DNA of 47,635 nucleotides from Acidobacteriota bacterium (GTDB taxonomy: Bacteria; Acidobacteriota; UBA6911; RPQK01; DATIPO01). Each line of letters opens with the position of its first letter. Position 1 is the stretch's first letter. This document shows, piece by piece, positions 1 through 9,200 of this stretch. The position numbers and the translations under genes are program-made. The stretch lies in the NCBI GenBank assembly GCA_035471785.1, contig DATIPQ010000107.1:1-47635 (forward strand), written 5' to 3'. Under the pieces are notes generated by a model. The model was not told the origin of the DNA, ran no database searches, and saw only the letters and a program-made list of their open reading frames with translations.

Positions 1-42
1 CAATACCGTCAAAGACATGATCAACAAAGCCAATCTCTTCAT
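1..42 (-). CDS. N-terminus of an exported protein, cut by the left edge
   Basis: Only the first 14 codons lie in the window, reading MKRLALLIMSLTVL on the minus strand. A charged start followed by an unbroken hydrophobic run is the beginning of a Sec signal peptide. An AGGAG Shine-Dalgarno lies about 8 nt upstream of the ATG at 42, which supports a real start. The mature protein is outside the window, so no function can be given. It is codirectional with the DUF4010 gene 160 bp upstream. The same bases on the plus strand also stay open for about 27 codons, but that reading has no visible start. Confidence 0.6.
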   Translation of the reverse strand, partial: MKRLALLIMSLTVL

Positions 43-201
43 GGTTCTCTCTCCTGAGGGGGTTTATCTGTCAAGGTACGTCTGAAAAGCGATATGAGTG
101 ATCTTTGACGATACACCCTGAGAGGACTTCTGACAAGCTTCCAGGAGGTGTGTTTAGGGTGAAGTTTCTGCACTGGGGGAAAGAAATCCGCCAGCAAAGG
201 C

Positions 202-1446
202 TCAGCCCGGCCACAAGAGCAGCAGCAGAGCGCCGCCCGCCAAGGCCAGGCCGAAGAGGACGGCGATGCGGCGGCGCAGACGGGCTTTGGAGAGAGCGGC
301 CACGGCGCCGAACTTGAAGACCAGGTTGGCCATCGAGGCCACCAGGATGACGCGCCATCCGGTGGAGGCGTCGAGTTGCTCGGCCCTCACCAACTGGGCG
401 GTGGACAGGGTAATGGCGTCCATGTCGGTGAGGCCGGAGATTCCGGCGACCAGGTAGAGGGCTCCTTCGCCGAAATAGGCTTTGGAGGCGGCAACCGCCA
501 GCAGCACCAAGGCGTAGAGGGCGCCGAAGACGATCGCGGTCCCGATTTGAGCCGGGTCGCCTTCCTGCTCGGCCAGTCCGGCCTCTTGCTTGCGCAGGCC
601 GAACAGCGAGGGAAGCGTGATCAGGGCCATGATGACGATCATCGCCGCCAGCGGACCCGCGATGCGGGGAAAGACTGAAGGAGCCACCACGGCCACCTCG
701 AAGAGGACGCGTCCGAAAACCACCGTGGAGGCGATCATGATGACGGCGGCTGCCACTTTGGCGCTTCCTTCCAGGTCGCGGCTTCGGCGGGCGTAGGAGA
801 CGGTGGTGGCGGTTGAAGAAATGAGTCCGCCGAGGATGCCGGTGACGAGGGTTCCGCTGCGCGCGCCCAGCAGGCGGTAGACCATGTAGGCCGCCACTGA
901 AATGCCCACGATGAGCACCACCATGAGCCAGATCTGAAAGGGATTGAGCACCTGGAAGGGGCCGTAGTCGCGGTTGGGCAGCACCGGCAGGATGACCAGC
1001 GCCAGCAGCGTGAAGTTCATCACGGCGCGGAACTCGCGGTCGCCGATTCGCTTGACCACGTCATGCAGCGGACGCTTCCAGTAGAGGAGCACGGTGACCA
1101 GTCCGCCGACGGCCAGCGCCAGCGGGGTGAGTTCGACCTTGAGGGCCGCCCCCACGCCGAACATGACCAGCGCCGCCAGCTCGGTGGTGATGCCGGGATC
1201 GGTGTCGTCCTGGGCGATGCGGGCCACGTTGCCCACACCGATCATGGCGGCCAGGGCGATCCAGGCCGAGGCCAGCACCCATCCGCCGAAGGTCTGGGAA
1301 AGGTGGGCGGCCAGCGTCCCCAGCACGGTGATCAGGGCGAAAGTGCGCACCCCGGCCACTTCGTTCTTGGACCGTTCGCGCTGCATCCCCACCAGCAGTC
1401 CCAGCGCCAAAGCCACGGCATATGGGACGAAGTCTGTCAGCTCCAT
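202..1446 (-). CDS. MgtC/SapB-like membrane protein with DUF4010 domain
   Basis: A 414-residue integral membrane protein with roughly a dozen hydrophobic segments. Residues about 10-130 look like the MgtC/SapB fold: an N-terminal helix with the GLLVGMQRER motif resembles the GLLIGxERE signature of that family. The C-terminal half (about 190-410), with the small-residue stretch GILGGLISSTATTVSY, fits DUF4010. Proteins of this architecture are widespread but their transport role is unproven; MgtC itself is linked to Mg2+ stress and F-ATPase control. The start ATG is preceded by an AAGGAAGG-type ribosome site. It lies downstream of the large permease gene on the same strand with a 160 bp gap, so cotranscription is uncertain. 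Confidence 0.8.
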   Translation of the reverse strand: MELTDFVPYAVALALGLLVGMQRERSKNEVAGVRTFALITVLGTLAAHLSQTFGGWVLASAWIALAAMIGVGNVARIAQDDTDPGITTELAALVMFGVGAALKVELTPLALAVGGLVTVLLYWKRPLHDVVKRIGDREFRAVMNFTLLALVILPVLPNRDYGPFQVLNPFQIWLMVVLIVGISVAAYMVYRLLGARSGTLVTGILGGLISSTATTVSYARRSRDLEGSAKVAAAVIMIASTVVFGRVLFEVAVVAPSVFPRIAGPLAAMIVIMALITLPSLFGLRKQEAGLAEQEGDPAQIGTAIVFGALYALVLLAVAASKAYFGEGALYLVAGISGLTDMDAITLSTAQLVRAEQLDASTGWRVILVASMANLVFKFGAVAALSKARLRRRIAVLFGLALAGGALLLLLWPG

Positions 1447-1609
1447 CGAGGGCCCTTCCTTGCGGTGAGCGACTCCGGCGATGGGTTGGACGAACCGGGC
1501 CGGCCTGCTCTCCTACTAACGATCTTAAGGACTCCATCGGGAAAGGGGAAGCGGCTGCCCAAGTGCCACCCCCCAAAGATCAACTACCGAGATTCGCAAG
1601 TACCCTTTT

Positions 1610-4258
1610 TCAGTTGGCCCTTAGCGAGACGGCGGGGTCGACGCGGGCGGCCCGGCGGGCGGGCAGCAGAGAGGCTGCCGATGCCACCGCCAGCATGAGC
1701 AGCGCAACGCTCATCAAGACCAGCGGGTCGATAGGCTGGACGGCGAAGAGCTGGCTTCTCAGCCACTGGGCGATCCAGAGCGAAGCCCCCAAGCCCAGGC
1801 CGATTCCAACGGCGGCGGGAGTCAGCCCCGCTTTCAGCACCAGCGAATAGATGTGGCGGCGTCGAGCGCCCAGCGCCGAGCGGACGGCGATCTCGTAGAC
1901 GCGCCGTCCGATGGTGAAGGAGAGCACGCTGTAGACGCCGGTCAGGGCCAGCACCAGGGCGATGAAGGCGAAGAGGCCCATCATCAGCGTCCTGAAGCGC
2001 CGGTCGGCCAGCGAGCGGTGGACCACTTCGGACATGACGCTGAGATCGCTGAGCGGTTGGCGCGGATCGATGCCCCGCACCCGTTCCCGCAAGGTCTCGG
2101 CCAGGCTCATGGGCTCCACCGAAGCCGACAGCACCAGCGTCATGTCAGGACGGCTTTGGATGGAAAGGGGCATGTAGAATTCGGGCCGCGGCTGGGTGTG
2201 CAGGCCTATGTTGTGGACGTCGGCCACCATTCCCACGATGGGGATCCAGTCCTCGGGGGACGTCTCGCTGCTGGAGGCGATGCGGCGTCCTACCGGATTC
2301 TCGCCGTTAAGGAAGCGCTGGGCGAAGGCCTGGTTGACGATGACCCCCATCCGCTCCTCGTCTGGACGGAAGAGGCGCCCCGCCAGCAACTCCACCCCGG
2401 CGGCCTGAAAGTAGTCCCCGCCCACGATGCGCAGTTCGGAGGGAACGTTGCTCTCTTGCAGGCTTCCGTCGCTGCCGGTGACGTAGATGCGGGTGCTGAC
2501 GCCCCACTCGCGCAGCGGCAAAAGGCTGATAAGTCCGGCGTGGCGGACTCCCGGCATGGAAGCCGCTTCTTCCAGCAGGCGGCGGTAAAAGGCCTGCTGC
2601 TCGGATTCCTCGTCGTAGTCGGGGCCGTTGAGGGGCAGGGAAGCGGTGAGGACGGAGCGGGTGTCCAGCCCGGGGTCGACCGCCGTCAGGCGGAAGTAGC
2701 TTTTCAGCAGCAGTCCGCCGGCCGTCAGCACCACCACGGCCAGGGCCACCTCGCAGGTCACCAGTCCGCCCCGCAGCCAATCCCGGGTCTCGCCTCCGCC
2801 TCCGCTTCTGCGCTCCTTAAGAGCCGCATCGGGTTGGCTGCGGGAAGCCCTCAGTGCGGGCAGAATGCCTGCAGCCAGCGCGGTCAGCAGCGAAAGCAAG
2901 AAGGAAAAGCCCAGCACGGGAAGGCTGACGCTACCCGTCTCGCCCAGGGGCATGCCGCTTCCCGGCAGGGCCGTCAGGTAGGGAATCATCCAAAGACAGA
3001 GGAGCACCCCCAGCGTTCCCCCCGCCAGGGCCAAGATCAGACCTTCGCCCAACAGGAGGCGCAAGAGGCGCGTACGGCTGGCGCCCAGGGCCGAGCGGAC
3101 GGCCATCTCAGGACGCCTGCGGACGCCCCGGGCCAGCAGCAGGTTGGCCACGTTGGCGCAGCCGATCAGGAGGATCAGGCTCACCGCTCCCCAGAGCATG
3201 TGCAGTCCGTCCTTGGACTGCGAGACCAACGAGTCGTAGAGCGGCCAGATGCGCACGCCCCGCTTCCCGAAGGGATGCGTTTCCTGTCGCTCGATGCGCT
3301 CGGCGATGGCCTGCATCTGCTGGCGGGCCTGATCGATCTTGACGCCCGGCTTGAGGCGTCCGGCCACGTTGATCCAATGGCTGTTGCGGCTCCCGGCCAA
3401 GTCGGGAGGCACCGTCAGCGGACGGTAGATCTCCATGCCCGAGCGGGGCGGCCATTGGAGGCCCGGAGGCAGCACTCCGATGATCTGGTGGGGTTGGCCG
3501 TCCAGTTCGAGGGTGTCCCCGACGGCCGTCTCGCGCCCGGCGTAAAGCCGCTGCCAGAGGCGATGGCTCAGCACCGCCACCTGAGACTTGCCCGGCTGGT
3601 CTTCGTCGGGACGGAAGAGGCGCCCCAGCATCGGCTCGACCTTCAACACCCGGGCCATCTCGGGCTCGAAGCGGATGCCCCGCAAGACCTCGGGACGGCC
3701 GTCGCGGCTGAGGTTGTAGTTCTCAGGAAAGGTGTAGGCGCCCAGCACCTCGAAAGCCTCGTTCTGCTCTCTCCAATCGCGCAGGTTTGGAGGGGAGACG
3801 GCCCAGCCCTGATGAGGTCCGGCGATCTCCCACAGGCGCACCAGCCGATCGGCTTCGGGCAGGTTGAGCGGACTCAGCAACAAGGGATGAATGATGCTGA
3901 ACACGGCCGTGTTGGCGCCGATGGCCAAGGTCAGGGAGAGCAAGGCGAAAGCCGTCAGCAGGGGCTCGCGCCGCAGACCGCGCAGGGAGAGGGAAAAGTC
4001 GTTGAAAAGGCTCATGATCCATTCCTTGGGGCCGCGCGGGGCCCTCTCTCGACGCCGGCGGCGAAGCTCCCAGGCCAGGCGAAGGAGTGAGGGTGAAAGG
4101 GCTTCCTTCCAATAGAGCAGCCGGGCTCTTGCGGCTCCCCGCTGAGCCGCGTCGCGCTTGAAGGACGTTTCCAGGTCGGCCAGGAAATGCCGGCCCTGCG
4201 CGGGCAGCAGCAGGCGGACGAGGCGGCGGGCCAGGTAAGGCGGTGCCGGTTCGCTCAT
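1610..4258 (-). CDS. Large FtsX/MacB-type ABC permease (duplicated orphan permease family)
   Basis: An 882-residue permease. Residues about 1-75 form the soluble prefix typical of the acidobacterial duplicated orphan permeases, ending in an Arg-rich patch. Then come a transmembrane helix (about 100-120), a periplasmic MacB core domain, a three-helix FtsX block (about 350-480, with GCANVANLLLARG and ALGASRTRLLRLLLGE), a second MacB core, and a second FtsX block ending in RVDPAVSLRAN. It has no ATPase domain and none is adjacent. The open frame extends 111 codons further upstream, but that part is low-complexity and antisense-like and overlaps the PadR gene. The ATG at 4258 overlaps the PadR stop as ATGA, implying translational coupling. 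The exported or sensed substrate is unknown. Confidence 0.9.
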   Translation of the reverse strand: MSEPAPPYLARRLVRLLLPAQGRHFLADLETSFKRDAAQRGAARARLLYWKEALSPSLLRLAWELRRRRRERAPRGPKEWIMSLFNDFSLSLRGLRREPLLTAFALLSLTLAIGANTAVFSIIHPLLLSPLNLPEADRLVRLWEIAGPHQGWAVSPPNLRDWREQNEAFEVLGAYTFPENYNLSRDGRPEVLRGIRFEPEMARVLKVEPMLGRLFRPDEDQPGKSQVAVLSHRLWQRLYAGRETAVGDTLELDGQPHQIIGVLPPGLQWPPRSGMEIYRPLTVPPDLAGSRNSHWINVAGRLKPGVKIDQARQQMQAIAERIERQETHPFGKRGVRIWPLYDSLVSQSKDGLHMLWGAVSLILLIGCANVANLLLARGVRRRPEMAVRSALGASRTRLLRLLLGEGLILALAGGTLGVLLCLWMIPYLTALPGSGMPLGETGSVSLPVLGFSFLLSLLTALAAGILPALRASRSQPDAALKERRSGGGGETRDWLRGGLVTCEVALAVVVLTAGGLLLKSYFRLTAVDPGLDTRSVLTASLPLNGPDYDEESEQQAFYRRLLEEAASMPGVRHAGLISLLPLREWGVSTRIYVTGSDGSLQESNVPSELRIVGGDYFQAAGVELLAGRLFRPDEERMGVIVNQAFAQRFLNGENPVGRRIASSSETSPEDWIPIVGMVADVHNIGLHTQPRPEFYMPLSIQSRPDMTLVLSASVEPMSLAETLRERVRGIDPRQPLSDLSVMSEVVHRSLADRRFRTLMMGLFAFIALVLALTGVYSVLSFTIGRRVYEIAVRSALGARRRHIYSLVLKAGLTPAAVGIGLGLGASLWIAQWLRSQLFAVQPIDPLVLMSVALLMLAVASAASLLPARRAARVDPAVSLRAN

Positions 4259-4578
4259 GACGACTCCTCCAGTCCCTCCCAGAGTGCGTTGAGGGCCTGC
4301 TTTTCCTGGCGCAGCGCCGCCTTTCCCGCCGGCCGCAGACGAAAGAGCCGGCGTGCCTTGCCTCCCCTTACCGGCTGGGGATCCCCCAAACGCGAGGCAA
4401 CAAAACCCTTCTCTTCCAGGCGCAGCAGCGTGTAGTGGATGGCGCTCAACGAGAGGCGCAGCCCGATGCATTCCTCCAACTCGGCCTGCACCTCGGCTCC
4501 CCCGGCGCCCTCGCCCAGCCTCCACAGAGCCAACAAAAGCCTCTGTTCCGTCTCGCCCAGCGTCACTTTCTTGACCAT
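4255..4578 (-). CDS. PadR-family transcriptional regulator
   Basis: A 107-residue winged-helix protein beginning MVKKVTLGETEQRLLLALW. The motif LSLSAIHYTLLRLEEKGFV is the recognition-helix region typical of PadR regulators, followed by a wing ending in RLFRLRPAGKAAL and a short C-terminal helix. Small PadR proteins of this kind sit immediately in front of duplicated orphan permeases in Acidobacteria and are presumed local repressors. Its stop overlaps the permease start by 4 bp. I chose the ATG at 4578; the frame continues to an ATT codon at 4599 that would be an unusual start. A promoter lies 45-75 bp upstream. Confidence 0.85.
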   Translation of the reverse strand: MVKKVTLGETEQRLLLALWRLGEGAGGAEVQAELEECIGLRLSLSAIHYTLLRLEEKGFVASRLGDPQPVRGGKARRLFRLRPAGKAALRQEKQALNALWEGLEESS

Positions 4579-4622
4579 GCGCCTGTCCCAAAACTCCAAT
4601 GGCTCTTATTTCTAAAATCCAG

Positions 4623-4652
4623 ATTATATAGGCAGGCGACTCTCCGGGGCAA
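4623..4652 (-). promoter_or_regulatory. Sigma70-like promoter for padR-permease
   Basis: On the minus strand TTGCCC (4652-4647) is followed after 18 bp by a perfect TATAAT (4628-4623). Transcription would begin near 4616, giving a leader of about 38 nt before the PadR ATG at 4578. It sits in the short gap after the formate dehydrogenase stop codon at 4662, so the padR-permease unit is probably transcribed separately. PadR autoregulation would require an operator here, but no obvious long palindrome is seen. Confidence 0.55.
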
Positions 4653-4661
4653 GAGTTTTAT

Positions 4662-7391
4662 TCAAACGCTCAGGCGTTCCAGGCGCACCGCGCAGGCTTT
4701 GTATTCGGCGGTGTCGGTGGCGGGGTCGTGGGCGTCGGTGGTGAGCAGGTTGATGGGGGCTTTGTCGGGGAAGGCGAAGCTGGAGAAGACCACGCCCGAG
4801 GGCGAGCGGTCGGTGACGCGGACTTGCAGGCGCAGGCGTCCGCGGCGGGAGACGATGTCGACTTCCTCTTCGTCGCGGATGCCCAGGTCGGCGGCGTCCT
4901 GGGGGCTGACTTCCAGCCATTCGTGGGGTGCGATCCTGTCGAATCCCAGCGCGCGCCCGGTTTGGGTGCCGGTGTGGTAGGTGGCGCGGCGGCGTCCGGT
5001 GGTGAGGATGAAGGGGTATTCCTGGTCGGGAGGCTCGGCTACCGGCGTATGGGGCACGGCCATGAAGCGTCCTTTGCCTGAGGGGAAGGTGCCCTCATGC
5101 AGGAAGCGGGTGCCGGGATGGTCGCGGTCGGGGCAGGGCCACTGCAGTCCTCCTTCTTCGATGCGGTCGTAGCGGATGCCGGAGATGATGGGGGTCAGGT
5201 CGGCTGCCTCGTCCCAGATCTGGCGGGGAAGGCGGTAGTCCCAGGGGTGTCCCATGGCGCGGGCCAGATCGCGCAGGATCTCCCAGTCGGCTTTGGCTTC
5301 TCCTGGAGGCGGCACGGCCCGCCGCACCCGCTGGACGCGCCGCTCGGTGTTGGTGTAGGTCCCGTCCACTTCGGCGAAGGCGGCGGCGGGCAGCACCACG
5401 TCGGCCATGCGGGCCGTTTCGGTGAGGAAGAGGTCCTGCACCACCATGAAGTCGAGCGACTCCAGGGCCTGGCGGGTCTTGCTCATGTTGGCGTCTGAGA
5501 TGAGGGTGTTCTCGCCCATGATGAAGGCGGCTTTCACGCGCCCTTCCAGGATGGCGTCGAGGGCTCCCAGCTTGGTGAGTCCGGGCTGGCCGGGAAGCGT
5601 GCAGTCCCAGGCCTCTTCCCAGTGGCGGCGGGCTTGGGGATCGATGACCTTGCCGTAGCCGGGCAGCATGGCGGGGAGGCATCCCATGTCGCCCGCGCCC
5701 TGCACGTTGTTCTGTCCCCGCAGCGGGTTGATGCCGGCCGAGGGGATGCCCAGGTTGCCGCACAGCAGGGCCAGGTTGGCCAGCGCCTGCACGTTGTGGA
5801 CGCCGCAAGTGTGCTCGGTCAGTCCCAGCGTGTAGATGATGGCGGCGCGTTCGGCGCGGCCGTAGTCGCGGGCCGCCTCCACGATCTGCTCTCGCGGGAC
5901 GCCTGTGATGCGTTGGGCCCGTCCCGGCGTGTAGGACTCGACCATGGCGGCCAACTCCTCCAGCCCCTCGGTCCGCTCCTCGACGAAGGCCTTGTCGTAG
6001 AGGCCCTCTTTGATGATGACCCGGGCCATGGCGTTGAAGAGGGCGATGTCGCTGCCGATGTGCAGGCGAAGCCAGCGGTGGGCCAAGCGGGTCAGTTCGA
6101 TGCCGCGCGGATCGGCCACGATCAGCTTGGCGCCTTTGGCCACGGCTTTCTTGACGCGCAGGGCCAGGACCGGGTGGCTCTCGGTGGTATTGGTTCCAGC
6201 CGCCAGGATCAGCGGCGCGTCCTCAAGTTCGGCGATGGAATTGGTCATCGCCCCGCGTCCCATCATGGCCGCCAGACCGGCGACCGTGGGGGCGTGTCAG
6301 GTACGCGCGCAGTTGTCGACCGAATGGGTGCCGATCACTGCGCGTGCGAACTTTTGCATCAGGTAGTTGCTCTCGTTGGTGGAGCGGGACGAAGACCAGA
6401 AGACGAAGGCCTCGGGACCGGATTCCCGGCGGATGCGCTTGAAGTTGCCTGAGACCACCTCGATCGCCTCCTCCCAGGAGGACTCGCGCAGCTCTCCGTT
6501 GCGGCGGATAAGGGGCCGGGTGAGGCGGTCGCGGCTGTGGATGAAGTCGGTGCCGAACTGTCCCTTGACGCACAGCGACCCCCGGTTGGCGGGGGCCTCC
6601 CAGTCGGGCAGCACGCCCACCAGCCGATCTCCGGCAGTGCGCAGGCGGATGCCGCATCCGGTGCCGCAGAAGGGGCAGGTGGTGCGCACCTCTCGGATCT
6701 CCCGGGCTGGGAGATCGGGCTGGCGCTGGACGTTCTCGGCCTTGCGGTCCATCAGGGCTCCGGTGGGGCAGACCTGGACGCACTGTCCGCAGAAGGTGCA
6801 GGGGCTTTGCAGCAGGGGGCTCTCGAAGGGGGCCGCGATGCCGGTTTCGAATCCGCGTCCGGCGGGTGCGATGGCGTGGGCCTGTTCGATTTCGTTGCAC
6901 ACCCGGGTGCAGCGGTAGCAGTAGATGCAGTGGCTGTAGTCGCGGTGGATGAAGGGGTTGTCGTCGTCGGGGGCCGTTCCGCTGGTGCGTCCCGCCGGCC
7001 AGGGAGCCGCGTCCTGGAGTTCGTAGAGCCGAGCCAGGCGGTGCAGTTCGCAGGTGCCGTAGTCGCGGCAGCGCGGGCATTCACCGGGCGGGTTTTCGGA
7101 GAGCATCAAGCCCAGGATGGTACGCCGGTAGTCCTCCAGTTCCTGGTCGGCCACGGTGACCTTCATTCCCTGGCTGATGGGGTGGGCGCAGGAGGCCACA
7201 GGCGCCGGCACCCCCTCGACCTTGACCAGGCAGAGCCGGCAACTGGCTACGGCGGACACGCGTTCGTCGGCGCACAGCCTGGGAATCCAGATCCCCGCCC
7301 GCTCGGCCGCCTGCAAGATGCTGTGGCCGGGCTGGATGTCGACGGCCTGACCGTCCATGTAGGCTTGAGCAGGCTTAGGTGAATCAGTCAT
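4662..7391 (-). CDS. fdhA: Selenocysteine-containing NAD-linked formate dehydrogenase, catalytic subunit
   Basis: Oxidises formate to CO2 at a molybdenum (or tungsten) bis-pterin site. Read as one 909-residue protein with UGA codon 365 as selenocysteine: the frame ends NCART, then UGA, then HAPTVAGL, matching the E. coli FdhF active-site context CCARV-U-HGPSVAGL. Domains: [2Fe-2S] ferredoxin with Cys40, 51, 54, 68; NuoG-like Cys105/108/114; two [4Fe-4S] motifs (Cys155/158/161/165 and 198/201/204/208); Mo-domain cluster Cys239/242/246/274 with Lys276 after it; then the molybdopterin domains and a C-terminal dinucleotide-binding domain. His366 follows Sec365 as in active enzymes. The start ATG overlaps the end of the diaphorase gene by 8 bp. 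Without recoding it would look like two truncated genes (4662-6266 and 6297-7391). Confidence 0.93.
6267..6285 (-). promoter_or_regulatory. Bacterial SECIS hairpin downstream of the UGA codon
   Basis: On the mRNA the UGA at 6299-6297 is followed after 12 nt by a 7-bp stem GGUCGCC / GGCGGCC (one U-G pair) closing the pentaloop GGUCU. The loop sequence, and the 18 nt between UGA and the loop, are the same as in the E. coli fdhF element that binds SelB, as far as I recall that sequence. The hairpin lies wholly inside the coding sequence, as expected for bacterial SECIS elements. Confidence 0.92.
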
Positions 7392-9009
7392 GGGCGGCCT
7401 CCACTCCGGGACCGGTCCTGAAGCAAACCTGGTTGCGGCAATGGCCGTTTTGATGTTCCTCCACTTCCTGGGCGCAGTACTCGGTCAGTCCGCGCATGAC
7501 CAGGGGGACGCTGCGGCCCATTCCGCAGGCTGAGGTCACCTTCATGGTGTCGAGCAGGGGAGCCAGCGCCTGGCTCAAGTCCGCCGGGGAGGCGCCGCCG
7601 CCGCGGGTCAGGGTCTCGACCGTTTCGCGCAGGCGGACGGTTCCGATGCGGCAGGGGACGCAGCGTCCGCAGCTTTCCTGCTGGTAGAAGAGCAGGCAGC
7701 GGTGCACGAAATCGACGGGACAGGCTGATTGATCGAGCACCACCACTCCTCCCGAGCCCAGGAAAAAGCCCTCTTTCTGCGGATGTTCGAAGTCGAGAGG
7801 CATGTCGAGGTGCTGCGGACCCAGCAATCCGCCTGAGATTCCGCCCAGGGTGAAGGCCTTGACCGGTCCCGAGAGGGCTCCGCCGGCGTACTCGTCGATC
7901 AGTCGGCGGGCGCTGATTCCCAAGGGCAGCTCGAAGTTGCCCGGACGCTTGACGCATCCGCTCACCGAGTAGAGCTTGCTTCCGCAGGCCGCGCCCCGGC
8001 CCAGGTCCCGGAACCACTGCGCGCCCTCCCGCAGAATGGCGGGGACGGCGGCCAGCGTCTCCACGTTGTTGATCACGGTGGGACATCCGAAGAGCCCTGA
8101 TTGGGTGGGGAAGGGAGGCTTTTCGCGGGGCCAGGGCATGCGTCCTTCCAGCGAATTGAGCATGGCTGTCTCTTCGCCGCACACATAGGAGCCGGCTCCG
8201 CGGCGTATCTCGATCTGGAATCCGTCCAGGAAGCCGGCCTGGTCGGCTTCTTCGATGGCGCGGGTCAGAATGGCGGCGGCTTCAGGGTATTCGTAGCGCA
8301 GGTAGATGATGCCGCGCGTCGATTCCACCAGGTGCCCGCACAGGGCCATGCCCTCGATCAGGCGATGGGGCGTCAGATGCAGGATGGCCCGGTCTTTGAA
8401 AGTCCCCGGCTCGCCTTCGTCAGCGTTGCACACCACGTACTTGGGTATGGAAGACTCTTCCCGCACCGCCTTCCACTTGACGGCCGCCGGGAATCCGGCT
8501 CCGCCCATTCCCCGCAGTCCGCTTTCTTGCAGCGTTTGCAGGGCCTCGTAGCCGCTCAGCCGTCCCTGGTTCAAGCGCTGCAACGACAGATACCCCCCGG
8601 CGCTCAGGTAAGCTTGCAATGATTCGCCGTCGGAACTCAAGGCCGGGGGAAAGACGGCGCCCCTGATAGGCACCAGCGGGGGCGAAAAAACGGCCCTCCC
8701 GGCGCGGGCCTGAAAGACGCTTCCCCTGCGCCGCGCCGGTCCCTGATCACAGAGACCGGGGCAGGCGGTCATCCCATCTCCCGCCTCGTGGCCTTTCAAG
8801 AGTCCGCAGACGGGCCCTTGGCACCTCTCCGTGCGATCGTCGCCTGGTTGCGTCTTGAAATAGTGGTAGAAGCGGACCGCCCCCCAGGCTTCGGCCACCG
8901 CAATCCCGCATCCTGAGGCCACCTCTTCCACCGCCTGACGGCTCAGGTGCCCGGCTTGATCCTGGCGCCGGTGAAGCTTATCCAAAAAGGGAGCCCATTG
9001 GTGTGACAT
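7384..9009 (-). CDS. Formate dehydrogenase diaphorase subunit (NuoE-NuoF fusion)
   Basis: A 541-residue fusion that passes electrons from the formate dehydrogenase to NAD(P)+. Residues about 1-100 are NuoE-like thioredoxin-fold with [2Fe-2S] ligands Cys63, 68, 83 and 87. The remainder is NuoF-like: RGMGGAGFPAAVKW (FMN/NAD site), CNADEGEPGTFKDR, GAGSYVCGEETA, and the C-terminal [4Fe-4S] motif CGRCVPCRIGT with a later Cys in SACGMGRSVP. The frame is open to 9141, but ATG 9009 has a GGAGAG Shine-Dalgarno 7 nt upstream and begins the recognisable NuoE domain. The gene precedes and overlaps fdhA by 8 bp, so the two form an operon. No fdhD or small FdsD-type subunit is visible in the window. The soluble architecture suggests a cytoplasmic NAD-dependent complex. 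Confidence 0.88.
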   Translation of the reverse strand: MSHQWAPFLDKLHRRQDQAGHLSRQAVEEVASGCGIAVAEAWGAVRFYHYFKTQPGDDRTERCQGPVCGLLKGHEAGDGMTACPGLCDQGPARRRGSVFQARAGRAVFSPPLVPIRGAVFPPALSSDGESLQAYLSAGGYLSLQRLNQGRLSGYEALQTLQESGLRGMGGAGFPAAVKWKAVREESSIPKYVVCNADEGEPGTFKDRAILHLTPHRLIEGMALCGHLVESTRGIIYLRYEYPEAAAILTRAIEEADQAGFLDGFQIEIRRGAGSYVCGEETAMLNSLEGRMPWPREKPPFPTQSGLFGCPTVINNVETLAAVPAILREGAQWFRDLGRGAACGSKLYSVSGCVKRPGNFELPLGISARRLIDEYAGGALSGPVKAFTLGGISGGLLGPQHLDMPLDFEHPQKEGFFLGSGGVVVLDQSACPVDFVHRCLLFYQQESCGRCVPCRIGTVRLRETVETLTRGGGASPADLSQALAPLLDTMKVTSACGMGRSVPLVMRGLTEYCAQEVEEHQNGHCRNQVCFRTGPGVEAAHD

Positions 9010-9200
9010 GCCCGTTCTCTCCACGCTGTTCTCCGGTGATGCCCGCGTAGGTGCAACGCCCATGCCACCTCGGGACGGTCGTTTTCCATCCCTTTTGGCC
9101 TTGGCCTGAGCACAATCCCCCATCGCCGCGCCATTTGGCACCCAGATGGCGCCCCCGTGACGGCCGGCTAAGCGGGCTTTAAACTAAGCGCAGGTGATCT

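Noticed and set aside
2-85. C-terminus of a plus-strand gene at the left edge
   Set aside because: The minus strand has a ribosome site and signal peptide covering the same bases, which explains the region better.
1853-4090. Long open frame on the plus strand opposite the permease
   Set aside because: A high-GC shadow frame, Gln/His/Gly-rich with no domain features, antisense to a well-supported gene.
4259-4591. N-terminal extension of the first permease
   Set aside because: The segment is antisense-like to the PadR gene, low complexity and Arg/Gly/Ala-rich. The ATG at 4258 fits family length and ATGA coupling.
4662-7391. Pseudogene or frameshifted formate dehydrogenase
   Set aside because: The two halves are in the same frame, only a single UGA separates them, and the Sec context plus hairpin fit recoding.
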